A stretch of DNA of 64,000 nt, from positions 567,195,152-567,259,151 of the forward strand of contig NC_081410.1 in the NCBI RefSeq assembly GCF_030272615.1, written 5' to 3'. The notes under the pieces are model-generated. The model was not told the DNA's origin. It was given only the letters and a program-made list of their open reading frames with translations, and ran no database searches. Within the stretch, counting starts at the first letter, position 1. Each line of letters starts with the position of its first letter. Positions 45,640 through 57,290 of this stretch are shown here, piece after piece. The stretch is from Cryptomeria japonica (taxonomy: Eukaryota; Streptophyta; Pinopsida; Cupressales; Cupressaceae). Made by a program: the position numbers and the translations under genes.

Positions 45640-46028
45640 GAGCTAAATTCCTTTTTAGACATCTATCAATCCTCTCTCATCCGCAGCATATCCTACATTC
45701 ATTGCATTCCATGGGATGACATCTCCTTGATTCAATATGCCAAATACTTAAAGTGCAAATAGTTTCACAATTTACATACATATCCAACAAGGTAGTTAGT
45801 TAAAATGCAAATAGTTCCACAATTTACATACATATCCAACAAGGTAGTTGCATCTATAACATCTAACAAAAATCTTCCTTGCATTATGCTTTGATAAATG
45901 CCAAACCCTAATCTAAATCTCATGTCTTCACACAAGCATGCAGAAAGCAAAAAAATGTTGTAGAGATTGAATTTGTATGTGCCAAGAACATTCGCTTGAA
46001 ATATTTTATGAACTTTTAAACAAATCAA
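45640..46028 (-). pseudogene. PPR protein fragment (minus strand)
   Basis: Minus-strand reading gives LLSACLCEDMRFRLGFGIYQ, IMQGRFLLDVIDATTLLDMY and VNCGTI. After an interruption it continues VFGILNQGDVIPWNAMNVGY, the typical L-S-P transition of PLS-class PPR proteins. The interruption coincides with a 52-bp tandem duplication (45754-45857). Orientation is opposite to the PPR fragment 1.5 kb to the left, so the two are either separate captures or parts of an inverted gene. Confidence 0.75.
45754..45857. repeat. 52-bp tandem pair
   Basis: TGCAAATAGTTTCACAATTT begins at about 45754 and recurs (TTCCACAATTT) at about 45806, each ending in CCAACAAGGTAGTT. It lies within the minus-strand PPR fragment and breaks its frame. 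Confidence 0.9.
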
Positions 46029-46044
46029 TTTTGTGCATATTTTT

Positions 46045-46228
46045 CATTCATAGAAGACCATGAGACCAGCCATGTCTTTGGGTTTATTCTATCAAATTAT
46101 TTGCATATGTTGTTTATGCACCCACGATTTTCTTTGCATTCATAGCAAGCCATGAGACCAACCATGTCTTTGGGTTGATTCTATCAAATTATTTGCATAT
46201 GTTGTTTATGCAACCACGATTTTCTTAC
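46045..46228. repeat. 92-bp tandem pair
   Basis: CCATGAGACCAGCCATGTC at 46058 and CCATGAGACCAACCATGTC at 46150, continuing through TTGCATATGTTGTTTATGCA and CCACGATTTTCTT in both copies. Confidence 0.92.
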
Positions 46229-46390
46229 ACATCTATGAGGGTAATTTTAATCACAACATATCATGAAATCTTTCTAGCCTTTCATGTTTTAATAGATTTT
46301 CATATTATTTTTGAAAGATCCTTTTTTGCAACAAAATAGTTGATCAAAAGTTTCTCTCTTTTCTATATTTATTTCTATTTATACTTATTT

Positions 46391-46427
<37 letters not shown>
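46391..46427. repeat. (TC)n microsatellite
   Basis: Simple TC run of about 18 units followed by a CT-rich stretch to about 46540. ORFs reading through it are artefacts. Confidence 0.95.
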
Positions 46428-46428
<1 letters not shown>

Positions 46429-46914
46429 TTATCACACACACTCCCTTTACTTTTCTCTATTTATCTTCTTGTTTCCTCTATCACCCTTTCACTCTTTTTC
46501 TCTCCTATTTTTCGCTCTCTCGCTTGTTATATTCCCCTCTATCTACTTTCATGGTCATTTCTTTCCTAAAAGTTGTTTCATATCTTGATATACAATTTTT
46601 TTCAAATACATATCTACGTAATACACTTGCCACTACAATTTAAATTTCATTTCAATCAAAGAATGTCAAATGGATGAAAACCTATAACTTCAATGTTAGA
46701 TTGATAGTTATAAGCAATGTGGAGATCATTTCATTTGCTTTGTTGTCCCTTGTAATGTGTGAGACCCCACATTGGGATGTGAGGATAAAGAAAAGGAGAA
46801 TATACCCTCTCAAAAAAAATCCCACATCCACCACAAGGAAAAATCTTATAGCTTTTCTTTTTAAATTGTTAGGACATTGACAATAATTTTGAATGGATTC
46901 TCCATGCAACAACA

Positions 46915-47212
46915 TCTATAGAGGACAATAAAAAAAATGGTAGAGAGGAAATAAGTGAAGGTAATTCCATTTGAGGAGCATACAAAATGGAATGTTAGGT
47001 TACCCATGGGGTAGATATAATTCCCAACACACATTTAGAAGACCATCTTTGGCTCTCTACCAATCTATAGAGGACAATAAAAAAAAATGGTAGAGAGGAA
47101 ATAAGTGAAGGTAATTCCATTTGACGAGCATACAACATGGAGTGTTAGGTTACCCATGGGGTAGATATAATTCCCAACACACATTCAGAAGGCCATCTTT
47201 GACTCTCTACCA
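46915..47212. repeat. 149-bp tandem pair
   Basis: TCTATAGAGGACAATAAAAA begins at 46915 and at 47064. Both copies continue through GGTAGAGAGGAAATAAG, GGTTACCCATGGGGTAG and CTCTCTACCAAT with few differences, so this duplication is relatively recent. Confidence 0.95.
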
Positions 47213-47455
47213 ATTAACAAGATTTCAATTTCTCTAAGTGAACATAAATTTCATCAACTTTGTACAATGTAAACAAATTGAGCCATTGTATACAATCACC
47301 ATTTTCTACTTTTTAGATTGTAATTTTTTTTCCCTTACTATGTTGAGGACAATGCATATCTTGTAATTATTACATACCATGGGAAAACATGTGCTTGAGG
47401 AATTATTTCTAATTGCTTTCTTAACAATTTTGAAGAAACCTCAATTAACATTATA

Positions 47456-48600
47456 TTGTGCTTTGTTTTAAATATTATACTTTGCCCATATAATTTTGAA
47501 CTTATCAAAAGGTTCTTCAGCGTACCCATTGCACACCAAGGTGCAATTGCTAGTTTAAACAATGATGATGTTTTTGAATCTTTGGATGAAGTTGTTGAAG
47601 GGAAGAGTTTCAAGGACGAAGATGTAAAGGATGCAGAAATAAGTAGTGATAATGACAAGTATGAGCATGAGGAGGAGTTATGGAGGCTTATAGATGAGAA
47701 ATAAAAGAGGAGGAGAAGATACAAGGAAAAGAAGGAGAATAAACAAAGGTAGATTGGCCAACTCAAAATGTATAAATACAAGTATGAAGTGGAGCCAAGG
47801 AATGGAGGGGATAAGAGTAATGAAAGGAAAAGGAGGACATTAGAAGCAAGATGTGACAAAGGCATGGCAAATGACAAGTAGAAAGAAGGTACAACAGAAC
47901 ATGGAGAAGTTCAAATAGAAGCAACAATGATTAAAGAAGATGAAGGAAATCAAATACAAGTTGAAGAAGTTGCAGAGATGGAATTTGAAAGAAGTGCAAC
48001 AAATGAAAATAATGATGTGGATCTGTGGACACAATTTGCAGCAATAGAGAAAGAGTGGATGGAAAAGATGGAAGATATGAAGACAAATAGGTCAGTGCAA
48101 GATGTAGAAGAAAGGATTGCAAGCTATGACAAAGGGGTTGTTGCAAAGCTACAGGTAAAGGTAAATCCCTTGGATCTTTATGAGGAAAATGTTTTGTATT
48201 ATGTTGATGTGTTGAATAGTGTGAAGTCTAGAAAGACATGTGGAGTGGGGTATACCAATTTCTATACGGATATTGTAAGATATTATGTATGGTGTAATCC
48301 AAGATGAGTTGCCATGGAAGGATGTTTTTGATGAAATTGATAGACAAGTGGACAAGTTTGTAGACATGGGAACTTAAATTTCCATCGAAACATTTCTACT
48401 GATTTGTATGTAGCTGAGTGGACAAGTAGATTTTGGAGAAGCATTGTATATGATGGGACTAAATCTAGGACGAAAGAAAAAGAATTGGCACAACAATGTC
48501 AAAGGAATTTGATGATTGTTCCTAAGTGATGTTGGAAAAAGAGGAAGAAAATAATAAAGGGAAAAATTGTTGATTATAACTCCCATGTGTAGGAGCATAT
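47456..48600 (+). pseudogene. acidic coding relic before the 3' LTR, unrecognised
   Basis: Plus-strand frames at 47456-47704 (FESLDEVVEGKSFKDEDVKD, then a Glu-rich run) and 47927-48307 (QIQVEEVAEMEFERSATN, WTQFAAIEKEWMEKMEDMK, LYEENVLYYVDVLNSV) are interrupted by stops. They are coding-like and rich in Glu, Lys and Asp. No RT, integrase or RNase H motif is present where a pol 3' end would be expected. Could be a captured host gene or the C-terminus of the element's own unknown protein. Confidence 0.4.
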
Positions 48601-48625
48601 ACTTTCTTTTTTCTCCTGGGAAGTC

Positions 48626-49361
48626 TGATGTAGGAGCATCAAGTTAACTTAGTTTTTTTTTATGTTATTTCAATTTTGATTGGAAGGATTTGGTTTGGGC
48701 AGATACAGTTTATGTCACCACATGGATAGGAAGTTGGACAATTTGAAAGGGATGACTAGTTGCCTACAACAAGGGAAGGTGAATAGTTGAAGACAATTAG
48801 AAATGAATGGTTGGAAGCTTAACAGTCAGAGTAAGTCGAACAGTTATGGAGGTAAACGAGATGGATAAAAGAATTAGTTGTGAATGAGGGTGAAGGTCAA
48901 TCAATAGAATAAAGTAAGAAGGCCGATAAGAGATAGGTTGAACTAGGAGGCCAAATAGAAGAAAGGTTGTAAAAGGATCAGAAAAAGAACTGGGAGAAGA
49001 CCGATAGAAGATGGAAAGGAAATCAATTCCTGAGGGGATCATGATGGTCAACATTGGAAGAGGTGGCCATTGACACAAGGAAAGAAAGAAGGCGGCTAGG
49101 TCTGAGCCGCAAAAGAATGTAAGAAGAAAGATCGTGTAACGAAGTGAGCAGAAAAACAAGGGAACGACATACAGGAAGAGGGTGGCCAAAACAAGGTCGT
49201 GCAATTAAGAATGAAGAAGTGTGAGTAAGGAAAGAGAGTTAAGTGGTTGAAGTCTAACCAAGGAGAGATTGAGAGTAGACAAAAGCGACAAGTAGTAGAA
49301 TGGTTGAACAAGTTTAAGGCCTATAGGGTGAAGAATAAATATATCATTTTGATTATAATCA
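48626..49361 (+). repeat. 3' LTR, truncated
   Basis: Aligns with 36545-37290 of the 5' LTR from TGATGTAGGAGCATC to ATTATAATC, then similarity stops abruptly at 49361 where duplicate D2 begins. About two thirds of the LTR is missing. Confidence 0.88.
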
Positions 49362-49363
49362 GG

Positions 49364-50164
49364 TTTGTCCGTTTTTGTTATTTGAGCTTCTTATAACAAA
49401 AATCGCAATCAGGTTTGGTCAAGATAGGATAAACAAAGCAAAACAACAACACACTTTCCAGTTTCCACGCGGAAATGAAAAGCAATTCTAAACTCTCTAG
49501 AATGCTTCCTAAAATGAAAAGCAATTCTAAACTCTCTAGAGTGCTTCCTGAAATGAATATTTAAATGTACGGACGAAACTCTTTTTTGTTAAAAAACTAT
49601 GGTTGAATGATTTGCATGGATGGCCTGCCATTTTATTTGTTTGAATTATGTTGATCATAATTATAGGAGGCGTGAATATCAGGATATCGAATTCTTACGC
49701 AATCTCTGTTCGTCGAAAAACAAAGAGAATTAATTTTTAGTCAAAATTATACAAAATACTCTAAATGATATTAATAAATATGCTTAATTTAGTAAAAGAG
49801 TGCATGTTTGTCGTGGGCTTTCTCAACCCAAGTAAATGCCTCTTGCAATATTACAATCGTTGTGAAAATTCAACATTGAATTCTATTGTCATCCTCTCCA
49901 AACCGTTGATAACTGGCTACCTCACCTGTATATAGTTCATAATATTGTTCATGTATACAAGAACAATAAAATGCCTGAATACTATACAATGTAAACCCAA
50001 ATGAAATAGATTCAAATTAATAGCTCAATTTGAAGATAGATCCTTGATTATAGGTTACAAGTGGAACAAGGTCTTCTATAAACCATCGGTTTATGATTTG
50101 TTTGTTTTAATGATGTGAGACTAGTCAAGTGGACCAAACATTGGTGTCTATCTAATTGGCATAC
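49364..50164. repeat. dispersed duplicate D2 (partner 32918-33365)
   Basis: Begins TTTGTCCGTTTTTGTTATT and follows D1 to CATTGGTGTCTATCTAATTG. Contains about 270 bp absent from D1 (about 49757-50025) and a 39-bp tandem pair. Its left edge coincides with the cut end of the 3' LTR. Confidence 0.85.
49473..49550. repeat. 39-bp tandem pair inside D2
   Basis: AAATGAAAAGCAATTCTAAA at 49473 and 49512, both running to TGCTTCCT. D1 has a single copy, so the duplication arose after D1/D2 separated. Confidence 0.93.
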
Positions 50165-53100
50165 ATGTGGAAGGGAGATCTCTAGAACACTAGAGGCCAT
50201 ATTATTTATTGATATTAGATATTCTTTCCTTCTCTAGTTGCGACGAGTAGCATTGGTGATTTTTTCTAGCTTGATATCTCTTAAGAGGAACAGGTGTAGA
50301 TTCCATTAAAAAAAAAAATTAGCTAATTCTTTATCCATGTTAATTCTTAATTTCCACCTCCTTGTATCCCCTCACAAGTTATCTTGTGCAATCCAACACA
50401 AATATTGAGCCCACCCACCTCTCCTCCTATTAGTTATGATCTAAAGAAGTTTGAGATGAAAAACCTTGGTTGAGAACATTTCAATGGAATAATATATTTT
50501 AATGGATAACTTGTTAATCTAGTTTCTCATTAAGCTTTTTATGTATTTTGTATTTGAATATTTTCACCTTGTGGTGCAAGATCAAGTGTCGATTGTGAAC
50601 AATGAATGTGTGGGCTCAAATGTGTATCTCAATGCTCTTAGATTTGATTCATTTGAGAGTTTCTCTTATTCCTTGTAGGAAGTGGAAAAGAATAAAATCA
50701 ATGGACCTTCTATAGAAAGTTCTATGCTGCATGAAAATGAATCAAAACCATCCATTCTACATAAACTTCAAGCACATTGATGAATTCTTGGATATAAGAA
50801 AGATGGATGAATACATGGAGATAGATGAATATTAAGATTTATTGGCTTCTTTGAAAGGGTTCTTATGGTGAGAATTTTTGGATGGTTTTGAGGATGGTGG
50901 CATAACCAACATGTTTAAATATTTCTTATATTTATTTAGGAATAGTTGCACGCAAGTTCAATTCAAGGAGATATCCCCATCTTTAAAAGGGAGAGCTAAA
51001 AGATAATAAGGTGATCACAACTAGGAATGAGCCCATGAATTAAAATGTGATATACTTGTATTTTATTTATGCACAAGATCCATTAAACTCTAAATCCATT
51101 TCCTAGATGAAAGAATGTTTTATTTATCCCCAAAATAATATAGTTGATAAGTAACATAAATTGGGTACCTATTACCATGGAGAACCCGTGTGCACTCATT
51201 ATATGGTTTGCCTAGATTTGATTCCCACATAAATATTACTTTTATTGAGAAATTAAATATATGAGAAATGTTTGGCTAAGTGCACAAAGATGGTGGTCAA
51301 AAAAGGGGGTATAAGTGGACACTTTTTTTTCTAAAATCGGGTGACCCTGAACTTGGAGACAAAATTTGAAAGTCATCCACAATTCTAGGAGGCAATTGCT
51401 CTCACTTAAATTATATATATGTTCAACTATTGTAAGCTAACAAATGATGCAGTATTTCCTAGTTGTAACGAGCCTTAGAAAGGCATTTGTGCTAACCATT
51501 ATTATCATAATCCTCTGAGAAAGGTGTTGTCCCTTGTGTAGTGGGATATTTCTCCTTTTCATGTGGTGTATGATGTAGTAACAAAGTGATAAAGAAACAA
51601 GATTTTTTCCTATACAGAAACCTTGGGAAAACTTTTCTTGTGCTAGTGTATAAAACCTTCTCATTATTCTCAATTACATAGGCATAATGTGAAAAATCTA
51701 CCTTTGATGGACACAACATTCTAATTCCTTTCTATTTATTATGGAGATTGATTTATTATGTAGGTCGATTTATTAAAAAGGATGGTAATAATTATTTTGC
51801 ATCTGCAAGGCACTGCTTTCAAAAGTAGGTGTCTATGTGTTCTTGGAGATAGAGGCTTAGAAAAGCATGTCATTGATTTTTTTCCTTTTTCTATAGGAAA
51901 GCTTTCTTTAACTTGAAATTTGATTTTTTCTCCCTTGCAGGAATTTTTAAAAAAATTTAAGTATAAATAAGGCAAACATTTTTGTAAGCCCTAAAATTAT
52001 GAAGTGTCAAAATTCAGGTGGGTTATTTGTATCATGATCTCTTTATGTAAAGATGTAAATTACTCTATAAGACATAATCTACTCTTTATTCATAAATAAA
52101 CTCATGGGTCAATTAAAAAGTCTATTTCATACATAATATAAAAACAAGTATCAATAAGGTGATAAAACAATCATAGATATCAAAGAGAAATACAAATTTT
52201 CATGTAAAATGAAAGGTACATATTTCTCATTACATATCCTTATACCCTACTTAGGCTTTCATATTGCCTTAAGTAACATACAAATAGAAAGAAGGTGAGA
52301 TACATCCGTCGATCTCCATTCTAAGTCACTTCCTTTTAGTCTTTTGAATGAAGACGAGAACAAGATTCAGGCGCTTTTTCCACCCAACCTTGAAGCTTAC
52401 GCTTCCCTGAAATTCTTGGCCAATCAAGAATACCCGACCCTGCATGAATTGTTTTAACCAAAGAATTTGAAAGACAAGAGGGAATCTGGTGTGTGCCTAG
52501 ATGATACAAGCATTTTCATTTTTCTAATTCTTATAAGAAACAAGCATTATCATGCAAGGATATGGTAGAGAGCATAAAATAAGGAATTCCATCTATTTCT
52601 ATGGATAATTCAATTCATTACTCGGCCGAGTATAATGACATGCATAGAAAAAATAAGTAGTTGGAAAAAGCAACTATTCTCTCTAAGATTCCATATTTGA
52701 CACTCATCCTGGAAGGTAACTTTCTATACACAAGCCTATCCCTAGCTCGGTTCCCACAAACAAGAATACATTTTAAGAATACAATCTTTTGACTAATTGA
52801 AATAACATCATCCCTATTACTTTTGTATAATAAACACTATTTCATCTCTTTCACCTAATTGAATACAATCTTTCATAATTTGAAAAACAATATAATTTCA
52901 TCAACAATTTTTGAATAGATACAAAGTAAAAAGAAGGTGTATCACAAGTATGATTTTCTTTCATTTAAAGGAATAAAATATGAGCACACATTCTTTAATT
53001 GAAAGTCTAACCTAATCCCTTTGACAATAATCATTATCTTTAAAAAATAAAATTAACTATCTTAACTACTTCAATATATATTTCACCTAAAGATTCTTTC

Positions 53101-54105
53101 TTCATCTATTCAAGGAATAAAAACACATATTCAATTAAAATATGGGATATCATAAAAGAAATCTTATACTACATACAAAGTTTTAACTCTCTAACTTTCT
53201 TATTGCAATATAACCAAAATAATATAAGATTCTGACCTCTTTATGCTTGAAACTGGTTGGAAAGTATTGTGTCGTGCCTCCTCTAAATGGATCTACGTCT
53301 TTCTTGATGGCTCAAAATTATCTCACCGATCTTCTATTCTTCTTCTATCTTTGCTAAAAACAGCTCTTTCTCTCTGTCTACAATTCTAACTTAATATCTA
53401 TCTGCTCCTCTGCTATTTTCTATCTTTTTCCTCCCTTTGTGTGTGTTTGTCTATCGATCCTATGTCTGTATTTATTCTTAATTCCCCTTATGATATCTCC
53501 TAAGTTTGAGGCTCAGTTGTGGTTATCAAATTGAAGTATTTTCTGTATTTCGATGGGTCTCTAACTCAACTATCTCAGTCTATGGAGAAGTGGAAGCTAA
53601 ATAACATCTTTTGTAGTCGTGGAAGATGAGTCGACTTCCTCTCACTATGGATCATGGACTCTACAGCTTCTAACGTCTGTAATTCTAACTCTATGGCACC
53701 ACGTGCCTGCTAACTCCTCCCTCCTGTGGTTATAAGCCATAAATCATGAAACTATTCCAAAGCTATCACCATGGAAACTAGGAGTCGACTACTATTACCG
53801 TGAGATGAGGGAGTAGTCTGTGGATTTTAGTTAGCCATTAACTAAGGTTATGGAGTGGTCTGTTGTTCATGGAGTAATCTGTGGTTACGTGGGCTGATCG
53901 CTTGCTTGGTGGGGAGGTCGGCCTTGTCAACTATCACTTAGTCGACTATTACCCACCATCGCCACCTTTAAAACAAACATGCGCCACCTTTGCATTACTA
54001 AATTTAAATAAACAATATAAAATATACATCGCATTCAATTTATTATTTAAGTTTTAAATAAAAAGAAAACCTAATTAAGACTTTTAAGATGTTTAATAAA
54101 TTAAC
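50165..54105. other. no recognisable gene
   Basis: AT-rich sequence on both strands. Weak coding-like text near 50770-51000 on the plus strand (DEFLDIRKMDEYMEIDEY, LLASLKGFLW) has stops and no known domain. Small minus-strand ORFs at 51437-51975 have no motif. 53240-53960 is less AT-rich with several GTCGAC and GTGGTCTG words, possibly LTR-derived, but no paired terminus was found. Confidence 0.5.
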
Positions 54106-54131
54106 AATATATATATATATATATATATATT
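54106..54131. repeat. (AT)n microsatellite
   Basis: Simple AT run. A second short ATATATAT block lies at about 54163. Confidence 0.95.
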
Positions 54132-54966
54132 GAGTGAGAGCGATGCCGAATTGTAACCCAAATATATATATTTGATGCTCTGCAAAAAGGATTAGAAAAT
54201 TTGTTTGATGGCAACACACACAAGAGCACAAGAAACAAATGTTAGTGTTAGCAACAAAAGATTATCCTAAACAAGCATATTAAGAGAGATATTAAGCATG
54301 AAATAGAAAGCATACAAACATAGAATAGATAATCTATACTCCTCCAAATGCTAATCAAGATGCTCATAGTTTCTCCTCCCTTGTTCCTCTCCTCTCCGAG
54401 TTCCACATGAGTGTAGCTCTCAGCTTTTAGCACTAGCCATGGATGCCATATGGAGATTCAAGATGATTGAATATGATAAGAAAATGTTATACAAGTGTAG
54501 ATAGTGATGCTATGAAAAAGCTCTATGCTAATACCAGTATAACAACAATACTCTAATGATTCCTTCTTTGCTTGAGGAGAAGGGTTCTATTTATAGAAGA
54601 AATAGGGAAATGAAGGGTTAAGATTGAGCAATCTTAACAAGGGTTAGGATTGAAAGATATTCAATCCATGTGAGACTTTCAACCCAATCCCATGTTGATA
54701 AGTGTCACCATGAGGAGGCTTGAGAGGAGAGATAAGGAGCATTAAATGCTTGAGGGGACATGATGGTTACCCTAGGGGGTTGGGTTAGGGTTAGGTTAAT
54801 GGATATTCCTTTTATCCAAGGGATAAATGAATGTGCAAGGGTTAAATGGCTACCTTAGTCAAAGAAATAAATGCTTTGAAGAGACCCATGAGTCAAAAGG
54901 ATGGTTAAGTTAGAGGAAAGTATCTAACCAAAGGTAAAAGGTGAGTTAACTATAAATGGTTATGTA

Positions 54967-55060
54967 AGAGCCTTTAATGGTCTGGAAGACTTTAGAGGTT
55001 AACCATTTGAAGACATAAAGCCTTTAATGGTTATTGAAGACTTTGGAGGTTTTTGAGAAG
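54967..55060. repeat. 50-bp tandem pair
   Basis: CCTTTAATGG occurs at 54971 and 55021, each followed by a GAAGACTTTRGAGG block. Related in sequence to the 61-bp units at 55364. Confidence 0.75.
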
Positions 55061-55246
55061 TGACTTCCTTTTATTTAAGAATGTGACAATGATTAGGATA
55101 GGATTAGCCTAATTAGAAAGAGTTAGAAGAATCTAGAAGGGTTTTAGGCATGCAAGTGATTTTGTCGGAGAATGCAAGTGGGAGAAATTTTGGGAGTTTC
55201 AATTGAAGTAAAATCATTTATTTCAATTAAATGGTGTAATTTGCAT

Positions 55247-55770
55247 TTGGATAGATATTTAAATAAATATTAATTTATTTAAATGTGAATATGAATTTTG
55301 AATTGTATTTAAATAAATCTTAATTTATTTACATGAGAAAAAGGAAGATAAAGCATTAAATGCTTGAAGACTTTGAGGGAAACCACTAAAGGCTTAAGAA
55401 AACTCTAGAAATAAGTCATTAAGTTTGAAGACTTTAAGGGAAACCATTAAAGGTTTAAGAAGACTCTAGAAGGAAGCCATTAAGTTTGAAGACTTTAAGG
55501 GAAACCATTAAAGGCTTGAGAAGACTCTAGAAGTAAGCCTTTAAGTTTGAAGACTTTAAGGGAAACCATTAAAGGTTTCAAGTGGGTGAGGATAAATAGG
55601 ATTTTAAATAAATTATTTATTTATTTAAAATAGTTGTGCAACTTGCATTTGTAGGAAAATGCAAGTGGGTGGAGGATAAAGGTGATTTAAATAAATGTTA
55701 ATTTATTTAAATGTGAGAGATGGGACTTTGGGGGATTTAAATAAATATTAATTTATTTAAATGTGAGAGA
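55247..55770. repeat. five ATTTAAATAAAT-type palindromic modules
   Basis: ATTTAAATAAATATTAATTT followed by ATTTAAATG, or close variants, occur near 55257, 55304, 55605, 55684 and 55738. Each is an imperfect palindrome of about 28 bp able to form a hairpin. Four are followed by GTGA/TGAG-type sequence. Confidence 0.8.
55364..55580. repeat. 61-bp minisatellite, about 3.5 units
   Basis: TTGAAGACTTTRAGGGAAAC begins at 55364, 55425, 55486 and 55547, a constant period of 61 bp, with CATTAAAGGYTTRAGAAGAC and CTCTAGAA in each full unit. The last unit is partial. Confidence 0.95.
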
Positions 55771-56000
55771 AGATTTAATTAAACAAATATGATTTATTTA
55801 TTTAATTAATGGTCTAAATTTGGTTAAGTGAATTAAATCAAATTAATTGAATAATTTATTTAATTAATAGGAGAAGAGGGTTAAGATGAATTAATTAAAT
55901 ATTAATTTAATTAATTATTGATTGATGGTTAAATAATCAAATAAATACTAAATATTCATTTAATTAAGTGGACAAATTTTATTCATAGAAAGGTAAAAAT

Positions 56001-56759
56001 ATAAACATGATAATATATATATATTCATGCATAATTATAAATCTATCATTTCGAATTGACAAGATTAATTTAATCACTTTCAAAATACAACTTAACTTAT
56101 AAACAATCATCGAATTTTTATGCATTCGTAATCCATACAATTACCTAATCAACGAGACCATAATACTTATTTTCCAATGAACAAAACAATAATCAACATC
56201 ATACCATTGAAATCATGTTGACATAAAGTTCGCATTCTAAATCAGATTTAATAGAAATGTTAACTCGCTAATTAATTAACCCTAATTTTTCAACTATTGA
56301 ACATTTTCAAATATGCAATCAACAAAACAACTAATTTTTACTCAAATAATTTCAATTTAAAATAAGCATTGACGAAGTCACAATTCAAACAATGATGCCT
56401 TGACAAAGTCATATTTGCACAAACAATTTTCTATTGTGGTGTGTGAGATTCCCCTAGTCTACCGAAGTCATAAGTTAAAAACAACTCTACCTGAGTCATG
56501 TTCTCGCCTTCAACTTCATTCACCTGTCCCTGCATCACTTGCACTCAATAATTCATCAGCATTGACAATCCCCAATTAAGATAATACTAGTTATCGAATT
56601 ACATATTGCATGAATAAAATGCATACATCATTTCCTTACAACTGAATTATCATAAAAATGAATGCTCAAATCTATTTCAATTTCAATGCATAAATAAAAA
56701 CCTACATTATATCTCTTAAATACACATTATCAAAAATACAGTTCGTGACACTTTATTTC
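56001..56759. other. AT-rich sequence without genes
   Basis: Nothing recognised. Short direct echo of GACGAAGTCA/GACAAAGTCA/CCGAAGTCAT words at 56370-56470. Confidence 0.5.
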
Positions 56760-57290
56760 TACATTCCTTTTACACTTATGTCATCTTCATCTTCTAAGAT
56801 AAATTGATGGATTCTTGACTTTGGATTTTTCAATTGCATGTCTTAATTCTCAAAAGTGTTCTTGTCATTCTATCTTTCAAACACCTCCAAAATATTGATA
56901 GATAACTCTTATACTCCAATTTTTGGACAAGGAACTATTGAGATAGGTATCCATAATGTCTTGCTTATTCCTAACATGACAAAAACTCTTGTTTTTGTGT
57001 ATCAGCTCACTAGTTCAAGGAAGATAATAGAGTTTACTCCACTTCAACATTTTTTTTATATTCACAGCTAGTAGAGAATATATTTCAATTGGAGAGATTG
57101 ATAATTTATCTCATGCTTACACTTTTTCTCACTTTACAAATGATTATTCATTCTCTAAGGTTTGTCCTCTTGCATCTAGTGTGGAAAATTCATCTCCTCT
57201 AACATCACCTATTACTACCTCAAAATTTTGAGTCATTTCTTTGACAACTTTGAGTAAGTATATGCACAACAAGGTCATTTTAATGGGACT
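56760..57290 (+). pseudogene. copia protease/pre-integrase fragment
   Basis: Plus-strand text matches the protease start of plant copia pol. WILDFG at about 56810 stands where DSG should be, so the catalytic Ser codon is lost. The 71-codon ORF 56856-57071 reads LSNTSKILIDNSYTPIFG, GQGTIEIGIHNVLLIPNM and a KTLVFVYQLTSS segment, which corresponds to the flap and VLYVP motifs. After 57071 there are more relic segments (EIDNLSHAYTFSHF) with stops. No gag is visible upstream and no integrase downstream. An orphan fragment. Confidence 0.72.

Larger units (their letters stand above)
36545..49361 (+). mobile_element. LTR element without recognisable pol (LARD-like)
   Basis: 5' LTR 36545-41360 (including a nested 2.5-kb element), primer-binding site 41363-41374, internal region 41361-48625, truncated 3' LTR 48626-49361. 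LTR start TGATGTAGGAGCATC is shared at 36545 and 48626. The 5' LTR ends TTTTTAGCATCA, so the ends are TGATG...CATCA. No gag, RT or integrase motif was found inside. The internal region instead holds acidic/Lys-rich frames and PPR fragments. It is inserted in unit C. The right end is lost at a junction with D2, so no target duplication can be tested. Confidence 0.75.
54132..56000 (-). repeat. probable LTR or LTR-like element with minisatellites
   Basis: No coding potential, a minus-strand TATA-like CTATAAATAG at about 54589-54598, and several internal tandem repeats upstream of it, all features of a large U3. Clear termini, primer site or a second LTR were not found, so the element type is tentative. 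54600-55000 has repeated GGTTAGG/GGGTTA words. 55100-55920 is dominated by ATTTAAATAAAT palindromes. Confidence 0.4.

Noticed and set aside
47338-47877. 179-codon minus-strand ORF
   Set aside because: Low-complexity Leu/Ser/Phe translation antisense to purine-rich, Glu/Lys-coding sequence; no domain.
54775-54800. GGGTTAGGGTTAGG as interstitial telomeric repeat
   Set aside because: Only two imperfect TTAGGG-like units, and the plant telomere unit is TTTAGGG. It fits the local GGTTAGG-rich low complexity.
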